From contig VTPC01091229.1 of the NCBI GenBank assembly GCA_011009095.1, positions 54,105 through 118,104 of the forward strand: DNA of 64,000 bases. The letters are read 5' to 3'. Below the pieces are notes generated by a model that was not told the origin of the DNA, ran no database searches, and was given only the letters and a program-made list of their open reading frames with translations. This document shows, piece by piece, positions 43,523-54,229 of this stretch. Within the stretch, counting starts at the first letter, position 1, and each line of letters begins with the position of its first letter. Origin of the DNA: Ignelater luminosus. Its lineage: Eukaryota; Arthropoda; Insecta; Coleoptera; Elateridae. The position numbers and the translations under genes are program-made.

Positions 43523-45599
43523 TATTAAGGGGCTGTTTTCTAAACTTACACAAATTGTGATAATTACCATTAGTTGAACTGAAGCCTACGTTTATCACAA
43601 TCTTTTTTAACATGTTTGAAATGCAATCTGCTACATAACTGTATCCATAGTATGGCAAAGCAACAAATTTTCTATCTAAATAACTGTTAAAATTTGTAAT
43701 TTCTTTAATTAGCTGGTTAAGCCATTTGGCTAAGTGGCTTGTTAGGAAGTTTACCTGTGAGATGACTGGTCTAGACTCGAACGTATTAATTGTTTCTGAA
43801 TATCCTTTATTATTTGTTTCACTCTTTTCTGAATATTTGATAACGAGTTTCTTTTCAGGAATATCAATATTATAACTTTTTAATTTAATTTAATTAATGC
43901 ATTAAAAGCTACTAAAATACAGAGTTAAAAAAATTTAAAATTTTGTATATCTCTGCACATATTTCTGTATATTATTTAGTAGTTAATTTCTCAAATAGTA
44001 AAATTCAGCTCTGTGGTCTTTTCTCCCTAGTCCAACTCTGTAATTATTATTTATGGAATTGCAATTCTCATCAATTTACTAGATTTCCCATAGAAAGATT
44101 AATATTTCGAAGGATGTTCTGACGATAATAATAAATATCAAACGTAATGTACTTTCTCTAAAGACTTTATCTGTGGATTCCATTAATGTTGCCTTCAAAA
44201 TACCTCCTCTGGAAAATATTAATTCCAGATTTGACGAAAACATTTGAAATTACTCTGTTAGCGACCAGGTTGACATCTAATCTAAAGAATCTAAATTTTA
44301 CTTCTAGTTCGATTAGGGCCAGCCTTAAACGTTAAGCCCAAAGATCTATAAAAATATAAACGCATATCTAAAGACTAAATGCAATGCGTTAATTCAGAAG
44401 GCGCCAATACGGTCTCAGCCAACATTTACCACGAAAGAAAACAGGTTTAAACACTTTAGAAGATGACACAAACAATAAATGAGACATTGTATTTTATTGA
44501 ACATGTCTCTTTGACAAAGAAAAGCAAAAAGTTTGTTTTAGTTATATAAATTTGAATAGTCTTCAATAATTTTGTGCAACTCAAGATGGATTACTGATAC
44601 AGTGCTATTTGAGCCTTTACATGCTGGCTAAGGTCTGCCCAACAATATGTATAAGGATTAATATGCCCAATACGCAGTCTAGAAAGAATCAACTAGTCAC
44701 GGCACTTTAGATTACTTGGGTGTATCTATTTTTTCCAACTCTGGGTCTGATTTTCCTTACTATGAACAATCGAGGTGCCATTGTTCTAATATTCTATTTT
44801 TGCAAATATTGCAGTTTATCCATTCTCACGGAAAGAGTTGATCTCGATTCATTCTATCTTCATTTTCTTGGATACCCAAGTAGATAGGGATCCAGCTAAA
44901 TCAATATTGTAACGTTGTCAGAAAGAGCATCATAAAACTGCAATGCTTTAAATCATTCCATTACTTTTAAAGAGCATCTACAGCACTTCTAGAATCTATA
45001 TAAAGAATATATTTGATTGATGAATACCTAAAAATTTAGCTTAAGTGGCAAAGTATATAGGTTTTGCCTTTCACCAAAACGACGCATCCAACACCTTCAA
45101 ACTGTATAAAACCGATAGTCACGATAAGTATTTTGTAGTTTTCTAGACAGTTGTACGATCTGTGAACGTATATTTTTATTTCTCACTTACACTCTGTGAA
45201 ATGATATTAAGTTATGGTATACCTAACCTTTCCAGCAACTCAGACAATCTGATTACTATGAGTTCAAACATATTCAATTTCTTGAGGATCATGGCTACAC
45301 TTTTACTCTAGCTCAATATACAAACAACGGTTTTTCACCAGCTTCACAAGAAACGGATTCTAAGAGGCTGATTTGAAAGAGAAATTAAGTTTAAGTTACT
45401 TGCGGAGGCATAAATTTAATATCCAGAGTCTAATAGAACAATATTTCCCCAGCAAATGCTTGCAATACACCTGATTAAATTAAGGTATACCTCATATTTG
45501 ACACTTTGACTATTAATCTGTTCCTTTCGGTTTAATTTGAAATCGAAAAAGAAGACCCAAATGAGGGGCAGAACCAACTACTTAAATAGCAACATTGTA

Positions 45600-45800
45600 T
45601 ACAGTGTGTCGAAGATAAAGATGCACAGCATGGGGATCTTGGAAACGGTAAGAGATACAGCATTGGTTAAATGGGATGAAGGTTATAGGAGCTTTTTGTT
45701 GGCGTTTGCAAAATCTAGATATCTTGGATAGTTTCAGAGATATTTAAAAAAAAGTAGATTTCTCGATTTTCGTTATTATTTTTTATTTTATTTATTTGAA
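45600..45800 (+). repeat. Dispersed repeat starting ACAGTGTGTC, copy 2
   Basis: Counterpart of 42043-42232; a 64-codon open frame across it (45537-45731) is therefore not called. Confidence 0.55.
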
Positions 45801-46969
45801 GAGATATCGGAAAACTAAAACCACTTCATATCATATATTACACTGTTACAATGTTAAAAAAAACAGCCACAGTATGTTGGCGTAGTCTGAAGCTATTTTG
45901 TATTACATATTCCAGAGCAACAAGATTATCGACCCAAGGCGGAATTGTTTTGACAAACGCCAAATTGAAGAGAGGATAGGCAATTGACTAATTTCTCAAA
46001 AAGTTTACCCACACAGCAGGTAGATAATTTGGAACTTTTTTGCACTTTTATGATGGAAATAACCTGTGACAACCTTCAGGGTGACTAAAAACTAAGTTCT
46101 AACATGATATAAGGGATATTATCCAAACCGAAAGCAGATTGTTTATTGTATTATTATAAATTCGTGTTTCTAATAGAAATTTTACATTGTAGTCATGATC
46201 ATTGTCCGAAGTAAAGAGGTGGTTTTTCAAAAATGTCTTGAGAATTTGTAAATGTGAGATATAGTTTTCTGTACTGCTAATGTTTTCAAAGTATGCAACT
46301 GCAATGTGGTCATTTATATCGTAGTAATGTTGATATAATTATTAGTAGGCGTTTATACGTAAAAAAACGATCAGAGTTCACTTTAACATAATTTGGCGTC
46401 AAAAACGAAACAAATTTTTGCCAATTTTGTTGTTGTTGTTCAGAAAGTAATATTGTGTGTTGAGTTATTGTCCTACAGTGTTTGAACACGCTGCAGTTAT
46501 TTTGGGTAGAATTCCTTCTTCCTTTATTTTTAATGGTGTCTGCAACTTCTGTATTCCACCATGGTACAGTCTGTGGGTCCCAATGACAGGGATATTTCGA
46601 ATGCTGTCCTTAATGCAGAACTTCAGAAATAAGGTTTGCAACATATTCAGATATAGTAGTAGTCTCTATATGCAGGTTTCAGTGAATTTTTCCCAATAAC
46701 TTTTTTAAATATCAATATGTACTAACTATTAAGAGTGTCACATACTTTATAAAAAAGTTTGAACTACAATGAATCAGATTAAGATCCTTGAAACATTTAT
46801 TGTATCTACTCTTACAACTGCTGATTTAGCATGTAGGCAACAAGTGTTGATTTTGTTGACTAATCATGCAGCTAAGTATGTTTACAGGTGATCTATACTT
46901 AGCTGCAGTAGCTTGTAAAAGTCAGACCAAATTTGATTTCAAAATCGTATTCTGATTTTTTTTTGGACA

Positions 46970-47121
46970 GAAATCAGAAACTACCACAAAAAGTGATGCG
47001 ATACAAAAAGCATCCATTCTTACAAATATAACTAAACCTCGAGCTTTCATAGGGTTAGTAAATTATTACGGTCGGTTTTTCAAAAACTTAAGTACCAATT
47101 AAATCCCCTATACAATTTATT
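46970..47121 (+). pseudogene. gypsy pol fragment (connection domain), left part of a split element
   Basis: The sequence reads DAIQKASILTNITKPRAFIG and then LVNYYGRFFKNLST, the segment after the reverse transcriptase active site in Ty3/gypsy elements. It stops near 47103 and the similarity ends before the LINE that starts about 47148. The continuation of the same gene appears at 49486, after the LINE. Confidence 0.8.
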
Positions 47122-48059
47122 TTGATTATAATACAATAGCAATAGCAAAGAATTAATCATTATAGGCGACCTCAATAGTCGAGCGGGAAGGGGAGATAAA
47201 GACGCTGTTGGAAAATTCGGAGAGGCTACCGTTAACGACAATGGAAAAAGACTTACGCAAAAAACATGAATGTATAATAAGAAACACTATATTTCAACAC
47301 AAAGATAGTCATAACTTCACCTGGATAGACCCAACAAGAAATCTAAAGTCAATAATTGACTCCCTATAATAAAAAAACTAAGTAAAATACTATAAAAGAC
47401 GTCAGAATATACCGACAACCTAAATGCACCAGCAACCACCATATGCTAATAGGCCACCTAATACTTATATAACAATGTAGACAGAAGAAAAATTTCTAGA
47501 GAACCGGTAGATTTAAAAACGTAAGGAGTACAAAATATTACATTTAAAACAGATTTATTACAACAATATAGTGTAAGGATAAAGAATAAACTTGATACAG
47601 AAAATAATGGTTCTCAGGAAGAAATGTATAATCAATCAAAAACGCCTAGAACAGAATCAGCAAAGCTTTAGGAACAGACAATAAACGACCTAGATACATT
47701 GAACAGTTTTCGGACGAACTCGAAAACTTAATTAAAGAAAACAAAAAGGCATACATGAAGTGGTTAGCCAATAAAACAACAGAGTCAAGAGAAAATTATA
47801 TGTACTTTAGAACACAGGTTAAAAATAAAGTGAAAAAAGAATTTTGGCGTGGACTTTGCATCAACATAGATAATACTATAGCATACAATAGGTCAGCAAT
47901 GGCATGGAGGAAGAAAGAATAACTGCACAAGAAGAATCATACAAAGAATAACACCAAAATAGTAGATAGAACATTACTCTAAGCTGCTACAATAACACAG
48001 AGAAAAGTATCAACAGGAGGAAGACAGAGACGAAGATCAGGCAACGCTAGAAATTACAA

Positions 48060-49360
48060 AAGAAGATGTACACAAGGCCCTTAAAAAAAAAAGAACAAAG
48101 CCCCAGGACCAGGCAATATACCTATGGAACTTTTTAAATATGGAAGAGATTAAAGTGAGAAAATACATCACAAGAATCTTTAATAAAATTGAAGGAGAAG
48201 ACATTCCTCTAGAACGGAAAAAATCATATATTAGTTTTATACACAAAAAAGGAAATAAAATATTTTGCTCGAACTACAGAGGAATCACTATCATCCCATC
48301 AATAGCTAGATTGTTCTGCAGCATCTTGAAATCTAAAATGGAAGAAGAAACTCATCTCAGCGAAGAACGAAATGGTTTTAGACAGGAAACATCTTGCTTG
48401 GACAATATACATTGTGTAAGGCAAATAATAAAAAAAAACAAAGAAAACTGACTGGAAACTCATCTGACGTTTATAGATTTGAAGAAGGCATATGACAGTG
48501 TGTCTAGAGGTAAAATATGGCAAGCTAGGAGAAGAGTGAACATACTGGAGAAGATTATAAGTCTAAAATTAAGATAGGAAACAAAGTTACAAAAGATACA
48601 GCAATAAAAAAAGAACTAAAACAAGGCTGTAGTCTGTCTTCTTTATTATTTAATATTTACATTGAACAAGCTCTGGAAACTTGGTACCGGAAATGCTCTG
48701 GTATGGGAACACAAATAGACCATAGTACCACTCACTCTATTCTGTTTGCCGACGATCACATTATATTCGCGTAAGACGAGGAAGATATGGAGTATATGTT
48801 GAGAAAACTCGAAAAAGATTTAGAAAAATGGAACCTAAAAATAAATTTAAAAAAACAGAGTACATGTGCGTGGGAAAAGCTACACTAAATTTAAAAGCTG
48901 ACGATCAGAACATCAAAATCTTTGAAAATTTTAAATATCTAGGAACAACTATAAGTTCTACGGGCACATGTGAAAAAGGTAATTCAACAAGAACCAATTT
49001 GGGAAAAATAGCGACATAATCACTACATGGCCTGCCATGGAATGAAAATATTAGCTAAAATACAAAAGAAACATCTGTTTCATGGTCTAATTCAAAACAT
49101 TGTCCTATACGGAGTAAAAATGTGGCTTATTACTAAATCAACCAGAGATAAAATCAAAGCAGTGAAATTGGACTTTATGAGAAGATCTATAAAGGCCAAA
49201 AGAATAGATAAACTAAGAACAGAGAAAATTTGGCGAAGAATGGAAATAACCTACTTTAGCATAAATACTCTAGACAATCGAGCCCTCCAATGGTATGGGC
49301 ATGTAAGAGGCCGACCAACATTGGTAAACATATATATAAAATACTAAGAAGGAACAAGAC
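48060..49360 (+). pseudogene. LINE reverse transcriptase and C-terminal domain (broken)
   Basis: Visible landmarks are ISFIHKKGNKIFCSNYRGIT (48231-48290), NGFRQETSCLDNIH (about 48370), LTFIDLKKAYDSVSRG (motif A, about 48465-48510, after a stop at 48450), a QGCSLSSLLFNIY segment (about 48622-48660) and FADDHIIFA (catalytic Asp pair, about 48748-48775). The C-terminal part reads INLKKTEYMCVG, FKYLGTTISSTG (about 48930-48965) and YGVKMWLITKSTRDKI (about 49110-49160). The motif order matches RTE-type LINEs. At least four stops or shifts are present. Confidence 0.87.
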
Positions 49361-49433
49361 CACCAAGACGAAGACTGGAACGATAAGCAGCTATGGAAAC
49401 AGAAAACGGGACACCCTCGTGGGTAATAGCCGG

Positions 49434-49485
49434 AGAAGAAGAAGAAGAAGAAGAGGAGGAAGAAGAAGAAGAAGAAGAAGAAGAA
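49434..49485 (+). repeat. (GAA)n microsatellite, LINE 3' tail
   Basis: About 17 GAA/GGA triplets directly follow the LINE C-terminal region, and gypsy sequence begins immediately after. LINEs of this group often end in short microsatellite tails. The tail translates as poly-Arg, poly-Glu or poly-Lys and as poly-Phe on the other strand, none of it meaningful. Confidence 0.9.
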
Positions 49486-50700
49486 AAACGTTTTTACCAA
49501 TATTTATTACAGACCATTTGCCTTTAATTCAAATATTTTCTCCTAACAAAGAGATACTAGATTTATCTGTTCCCAGAATGCAACATTATGAATTATGTCT
49601 GGAAAGGTTCAATTTTGATATTTGTTGCAGAAGATCGAAAGCCCACCCTAATGGTGCTGTATTATCTCGCTTATCTGTTCGTTGTGAACAATTGTCTGAA
49701 CAGATAGAAGCATTGCCAATAACATTCAAAATACTTACAGAGGGAACTAGTAAAGGTAATTCTTTAAAACAATTGCTATGCCGATTAAGAACACGCAAAA
49801 CAGTTAATAAAACTTTCCAGGTTTGGTATTCCACAGACTGAATTTACGTTACAAAACAAGTGTATTTTTAGAAGTCATAGAATTATTTTTTCTATTATAG
49901 TTTATGCAGAAAAGTTTTACAAGATTTACATGCGTCTCACTTTGGCATTGTAAAAAAGAAAGCACTTGCTTGTAGTTATTGCTGGTGGTCGAGAATTGAT
50001 TTTGACATTGAGGGAATTTGTAAAAAATGTATACACTGCAACAGTTTACGAAATAATCCTGCAAAAGTGACTTTTTACCGGTGGGGACCCGCTAAAAATC
50101 CATTTAATCGCGTACACGTTGATTACATTGGGGCGTTCATGGGTAATTATTACTTAATTCTGGTCGATGCGTAACTCGTTGGCCTAAAATACATCCCGTG
50201 GAGAACATTACAACATTGACAACTATCCATCTTTGAGGTAAAATTGTTAGTTGTTTTGGTTTGTCACAAGTGAGTGTTAATGGTAGACAATTTTTATCCT
50301 AGGAGTTTCAAACTTACCTCAAAAATAATGGAATTATTAATCAACTTACAGCTTCCGATCATCCTGAGACCAATGGTCTTGTTTAACGCTACGTTTTAAC
50401 TTTTAAGAAACTGGTGAAAATCCTTCTAAACTTTTATTTAGACGACAAATTCGTTCGCATTGGGAACTAATGTATCCAGAACCTTTTCTAGACATACACC
50501 AAGTAGTACAGTAATTCCAAAAAGCTAAATACGTAATTTACAGATAGGAGATCGCGTTACTGTTCGTAATTAGTTAATTAATTTAGATTCAGTTATTTAT
50601 GTAGAAACTGAAAATGTCTCTGTCCCTGTATACCTAAGCAACTATTAAAACAAAGATTGTGTCAAGCACTAGAAAGCATTAATCATTGTCTAGCATTAAT
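49486..50700 (+). pseudogene. gypsy pol remnant: RNase H end and integrase, right part of the split element
   Basis: Right after the GAA tail the sequence reads ITDHLPLIQIFSPNKEI and RMQHYELCLERFNFDI (RNase H end, 49505-49615) and stays open to 49841. Integrase remnants follow. The HHCC finger is HASHFG...CKKCIHC at about 49930-50040, the first Asp lies in HVDYIGAF (about 50115-50140), and an ETNGLV..YVLTFKK segment (about 50368-50410) holds the Glu region, with the Glu codon lost to a stop. GDRVTVRN near 50545 is the C-terminal chromodomain-like segment. The end of the element and its LTR were not recognised. Confidence 0.85.
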
Positions 50701-52558
50701 GTTCATAATCCAGATACGTTTTGGGACACAATTTTAAGTAAGTACCGAGAATATTAGTTTTCAGTTCAAATCTACTTAAAAACGAAAAACAGATTTTCTT
50801 TTATAGCAATAAATAACTTTCATTTAGTTACATTTTTTTTAAGCTTGATAATCGATAGACATTTGTACACGACTGTATTATCTAAATTCATATTTTTTAC
50901 AATTACAATAAACTGCTTGTTTATGTCTGTTAAGCACTGGCACGCACCTACAAATAACTAAAGCAAACAGAAAAACACATTCATGTCACATGTGTACTTA
51001 ATGTACTGTACCAAAACATCAAACACCAACATGTCAAGAGCCGTTTCAGCTATAAAAAGTATTTTCAGTTCGTTTTTTAACACGTTCCCAAGTAATGTAT
51101 TTTACAAAGTGTAGGTTTCAGAACATTATTACTACGAGTAGGTATAGTTTTAAGAAAACAAATACCCTTTTAGTTTTTATAAAGATTTTTGCGCGAAATT
51201 CTACCCCGACGCCGCCTACGGCATTAACATCTAGGCTGCTTATATGTATGTCGTAAGAGAAGATCTTCGTAAGTATTTGAATAATTCAGTACAACACAAA
51301 AAGAGTGTGAATATCTAATAAAAACTTATTTGTAAAGAAAGTAGTATAAGGTAAACCGTTGAATAGCACGAAAAAAAGGTAAAATATATTCAATACGCGA
51401 GTTTACATATACAGTCGACTCATAAAATAATGTCGCAAAATAACACATTTTGTTATAATATAATGCCTTGCCTAATGACAAACTGGCAACCTACCTTTAC
51501 GAATTCAATTGATCTTAGTACATTGATTAAAGTACACATAATTACATTGAATCGGACATTAGACGCTAGAAGATAAATTAATTTGCAACATTACTCTATG
51601 AGTTGACTGTATCTTGAGTTTAAATACGCATACAAAGGAAACTATCACATTAAGAGCTTCTCGCAAACATTCTTTATTTAAAATTGTTTAAAATTAACAG
51701 AAATATTAATAAAAAGAGATAACTTCATTATTTACTTAGAGGAACTTTATAAACGCTTGTTAAAATGCATCGCAATCGGACATAATACTATGTATATGTA
51801 AGCACAGAAATATCAACGTTAACGTTAAAAGTGATTGATGATGAAAGCCCAAAAGTGAAGTATGGTTTTTTGATTTGCCATCAATTCAATGGTAATCAAA
51901 TCGTTGTTGCTAACGGTCTCAGGAGTTTTTTCAAAAACTATTTTTCCATAATTTTAGCGTGTCGTTTTGCTTCTGCAAATGATACTCCTCTCTACTTAAT
52001 AATGTAGAAAAATGTCTTCTTGGTTATTTGACAAACAAGAAGAATTTTAATGTTTAAGACTGCGATATAGAAGTCTACTATACCTTGGTTGCGATTGACA
52101 CTTCAAAGATCATTAAATTATCTTATAAGATCTTGTTTTTCCCGAAAATAAAAATTATAAATTGTCATTTTGACAAACTTTCCAAAATATAGTTTTTATC
52201 GGCATTGGTTTGTTATGGCCAGTATTCGACTAGTCAGAATAGGTAAAGCCCATGATCATAAGATCTCTCATAACTTTTAGATTACAATTTCGTGTTTGAA
52301 TGTTTCAGGATATAAGCTTGGTCATTAATATGCTAGTTCTTCGACTAAGTTTGTTTTGTATCTATTGAAAGATTAAAAATAATGAAAGACAATGTCAAAT
52401 TGAAAACGCTTACAATGTTAGAAAAAGAACTTCAAGTATAGATTAAACAACTCAGCTGTAGCAAAGATGGTAAATCAATTGAAAAATTACTTTCCAGACT
52501 TTATTTAGAATTATTTTGGAGTGTAATCTACAAAAAAGTTCTTTAACACCACAACACC
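50701..52558. other. AT-rich sequence without recognisable gene
   Basis: This may include the unrecognised 3' LTR of the split gypsy element, but no partner LTR was found to prove it. Bases 51185-51230 are slightly GC-richer, without a frame. Confidence 0.4.
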
Positions 52559-52560
52559 TA

Positions 52561-53850
52561 CGAGGGTGGTCTGAAAAGTTTCCGACCTAACAAAGATACA
52601 AGACATTTTTTCTGAAAATTTTTTTTATTTTTCAAAATAGTCTCCTTGTAACTCTACACACTTCTCCCAGAGATGCTCCGATCTCTATAACCCGTCCAAA
52701 TAGTACTCGGCATTTTTCTCTGCAAAATAATTGTTCACGAAGGTGATTGCCTCTTCATTTGACGAAACTCTTTGTCCTCCGAGAGCAATTTTTAGATGAG
52801 GGAACAAAAAGAAGTCGCTTGGGGCTAGATCTGGTAAGGCGGATGGTCAAGCAGTTCAAACCGTAATTCGTGGATTTTCGCCATGGCAACCGCTGAGGTG
52901 TGAGACGATGCGTTGTCTTGGTGAAACAGCATTTTCTTTTTCTGCAAATGTGGCCGTTTTTTCGCAAGTTCTGCCTTCAGCTTGTCAAGTAATGATGCAT
53001 AGTAAGCTCCTGTAATGGTTTTTCCTTTTTGAAGATAATCGATTAAAATAACTCCATGACTATCCCAAAAAACAGTCGCCATCACTTTCCCAGCCGAAAA
53101 AACAGTTTTTGCTTTTTTTTGGAGCCGGTTCCCCCTTTGCAGTCCACTGTTTGGACTGTATTTTTTGTTTCGGGCGTATAATGGTGTATCCAAGTTTCAT
53201 CTACAGTAATTAATCGGCGCCAAAACTCGGATTTATTTCGCCTAAACTGCGCCAAAAGAGCGTTGGAAATATTCATTCGAACACGTTTTTGGTCTAACGT
53301 GAGCAAACGCGGCACCCAACGCGCGGACAGCTTTCTCATGCCTAAATGTTGATTTAATATGTGACAAACACGTTCTTTTGACATGTTCATAACCTCTGCT
53401 ATCTCTCTCACTTTAATTCGGCGGTCGTCTAGCACCATTTGGTGAACTTTGGCGATGTTTTCGTCGGTAGTTGCAGTTTTTGGACGTCCCGAACGTTCAT
53501 CGTCTCCCAAGCTCTTACGGCCACGTTTAAATTCAGTAGCCCAAAATTTCACTGTGGTAAATGATGGTGCAGAGTCCCCATACACAGAATCCAACTCATC
53601 TTTTATTTGCGAAGGCGTATTGCCTTTCAAAAACAAATATTTAATGACAGCTCGATACTCGATTTTGTCTATTTTTACAAAAAAACTCACATCAACTCAC
53701 TCAAACGACTGTTACATAAAAACTGCGCGTCTAAAATGGCTGAAACTTTGGTGAGTAACTGTCAACAGATGAACAACGAAATTCAGTAGCTTTTATTTAC
53801 GAGTGCTGCCATCTTCACGTTGAGGTCGGAAACTTTTCAGACCACCCTCG
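52561..53850 (-). mobile_element. mariner element, copy 2 (1290 bp)
   Basis: The inverted ends CGAGGGTGGTCTGAAAAGTT are present at both sides, with TA target duplications at 52559-52560 and 53851-53852. It is near-identical to the copy at 29800-31077 and lies in the same orientation. This is the better preserved of the two. Confidence 0.95.
52627..53690 (-). pseudogene. mariner transposase, copy 2 (two frameshifts)
   Basis: The start at 53690 (MSFFVKIDKIEYRAVIKYLF) is the natural mariner N-terminus and the frame is open for about 170 codons. It shows the paired helix-turn-helix region with SGRPKTATTDENIAKVHQ and the first Asp in TVDETWIHHYTPE (about 53210-53175). An extra T in a T run near 53165 shifts the frame. 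The next frame carries TVFWDSHGVILIDYLQKGKT and FHQDNASSHTS (second Asp, about 52940). A 4-bp loss near 52835, compared with copy 1, shifts it again just before the third Asp region. The tail lies at 52755-52627. Few lesions suggest a recent insertion. Confidence 0.92.
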
Positions 53851-53969
53851 TATAATAGGTCCGCAGATAAAAAAGAACACCGTACTATTGGTTTTGACTC
53901 TCTTCAAAACATATAATTCTGAAACCAAGACTAACAAGATGCACTCTTCACAATTGTGATAGTTCTTAC

Positions 53970-54220
53970 TGAACAACATATAAACGTCATAGAGTATCCT
54001 CCAGTTTTTAAAAAAGCCCCTATAATGTTACATCTACGTTGATGTTGTACCGCTGTCTGAAGGACGCTATTTTTTATGTTAATAATATTTTCGTTTATTT
54101 CTGAATTGGTCCATGAAAACTCTGCATGTCTAGATGTTTTATCAACTTGCCATTTCAAAAACAACTTTGAAACAAGAGTATTACTACTATTTTCTTCACT
54201 ACAAATACTGTCAAAGGTTT
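53970..54220 (-). CDS. Candidate internal exon of an unidentified minus-strand host gene
   Basis: On the minus strand, ATTTCATGTTTTAG precedes the segment and TGTTCA|GTAAGAAC follows. The single open frame takes one base from the previous exon and runs 83 codons, including TFDSICSEENSSNTLV and NIINIKNSVLQTAVQHQRRC, ending in phase 0. A sequon NSS and several cysteines suit an extracellular segment. The start phase fits the donor at 56884 and the end phase fits the acceptor at 40171. If the donor is not used, the frame runs on 12 codons to a stop at 53931-53933, which would make this a last exon. No family is recognised. Composition is only slightly less AT-rich than the flanks, so the call is tentative. 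Confidence 0.4.
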
Positions 54221-54229
54221 CTAAAACAT

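Larger units (their letters stand above)
40172..46969. other. Long AT-rich span without confident gene
   Basis: Apart from the dispersed repeats listed separately, no gene is supported across 6.8 kb. Bases 40540-40640 are less AT-rich than the flanks and could hold a conserved non-coding element near the exon at 40171. Open frames at 41427-41711, 41694-41876, 43425-43658 and 46457-46699 have no recognisable domain. Confidence 0.4.
47148..49485 (+). mobile_element. RTE-like LINE inserted into a gypsy element, 5'-truncated, ending in (GAA)n
   Basis: The element begins inside the endonuclease (LIIIGDLNSRAGRG near 47155). It continues through a decayed linker, a reverse transcriptase with KNKAPGPGNIPMELFKYG near 48090-48145, and a C-terminal region typical of these LINEs. 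It ends in a GAA microsatellite. Both sides are pieces of one gypsy pol gene, so it is a nested insertion. Numerous stops show that it is inactive. Confidence 0.85.

Noticed and set aside
45537..45731. 64-codon open frame
   Set aside because: It lies in a dispersed repeat shared with 42043-42232 and is not protein-like.
49270..49500. Minus-strand frame with a long poly-Phe run
   Set aside because: It is only the complement of the (GAA)n tail of the LINE.
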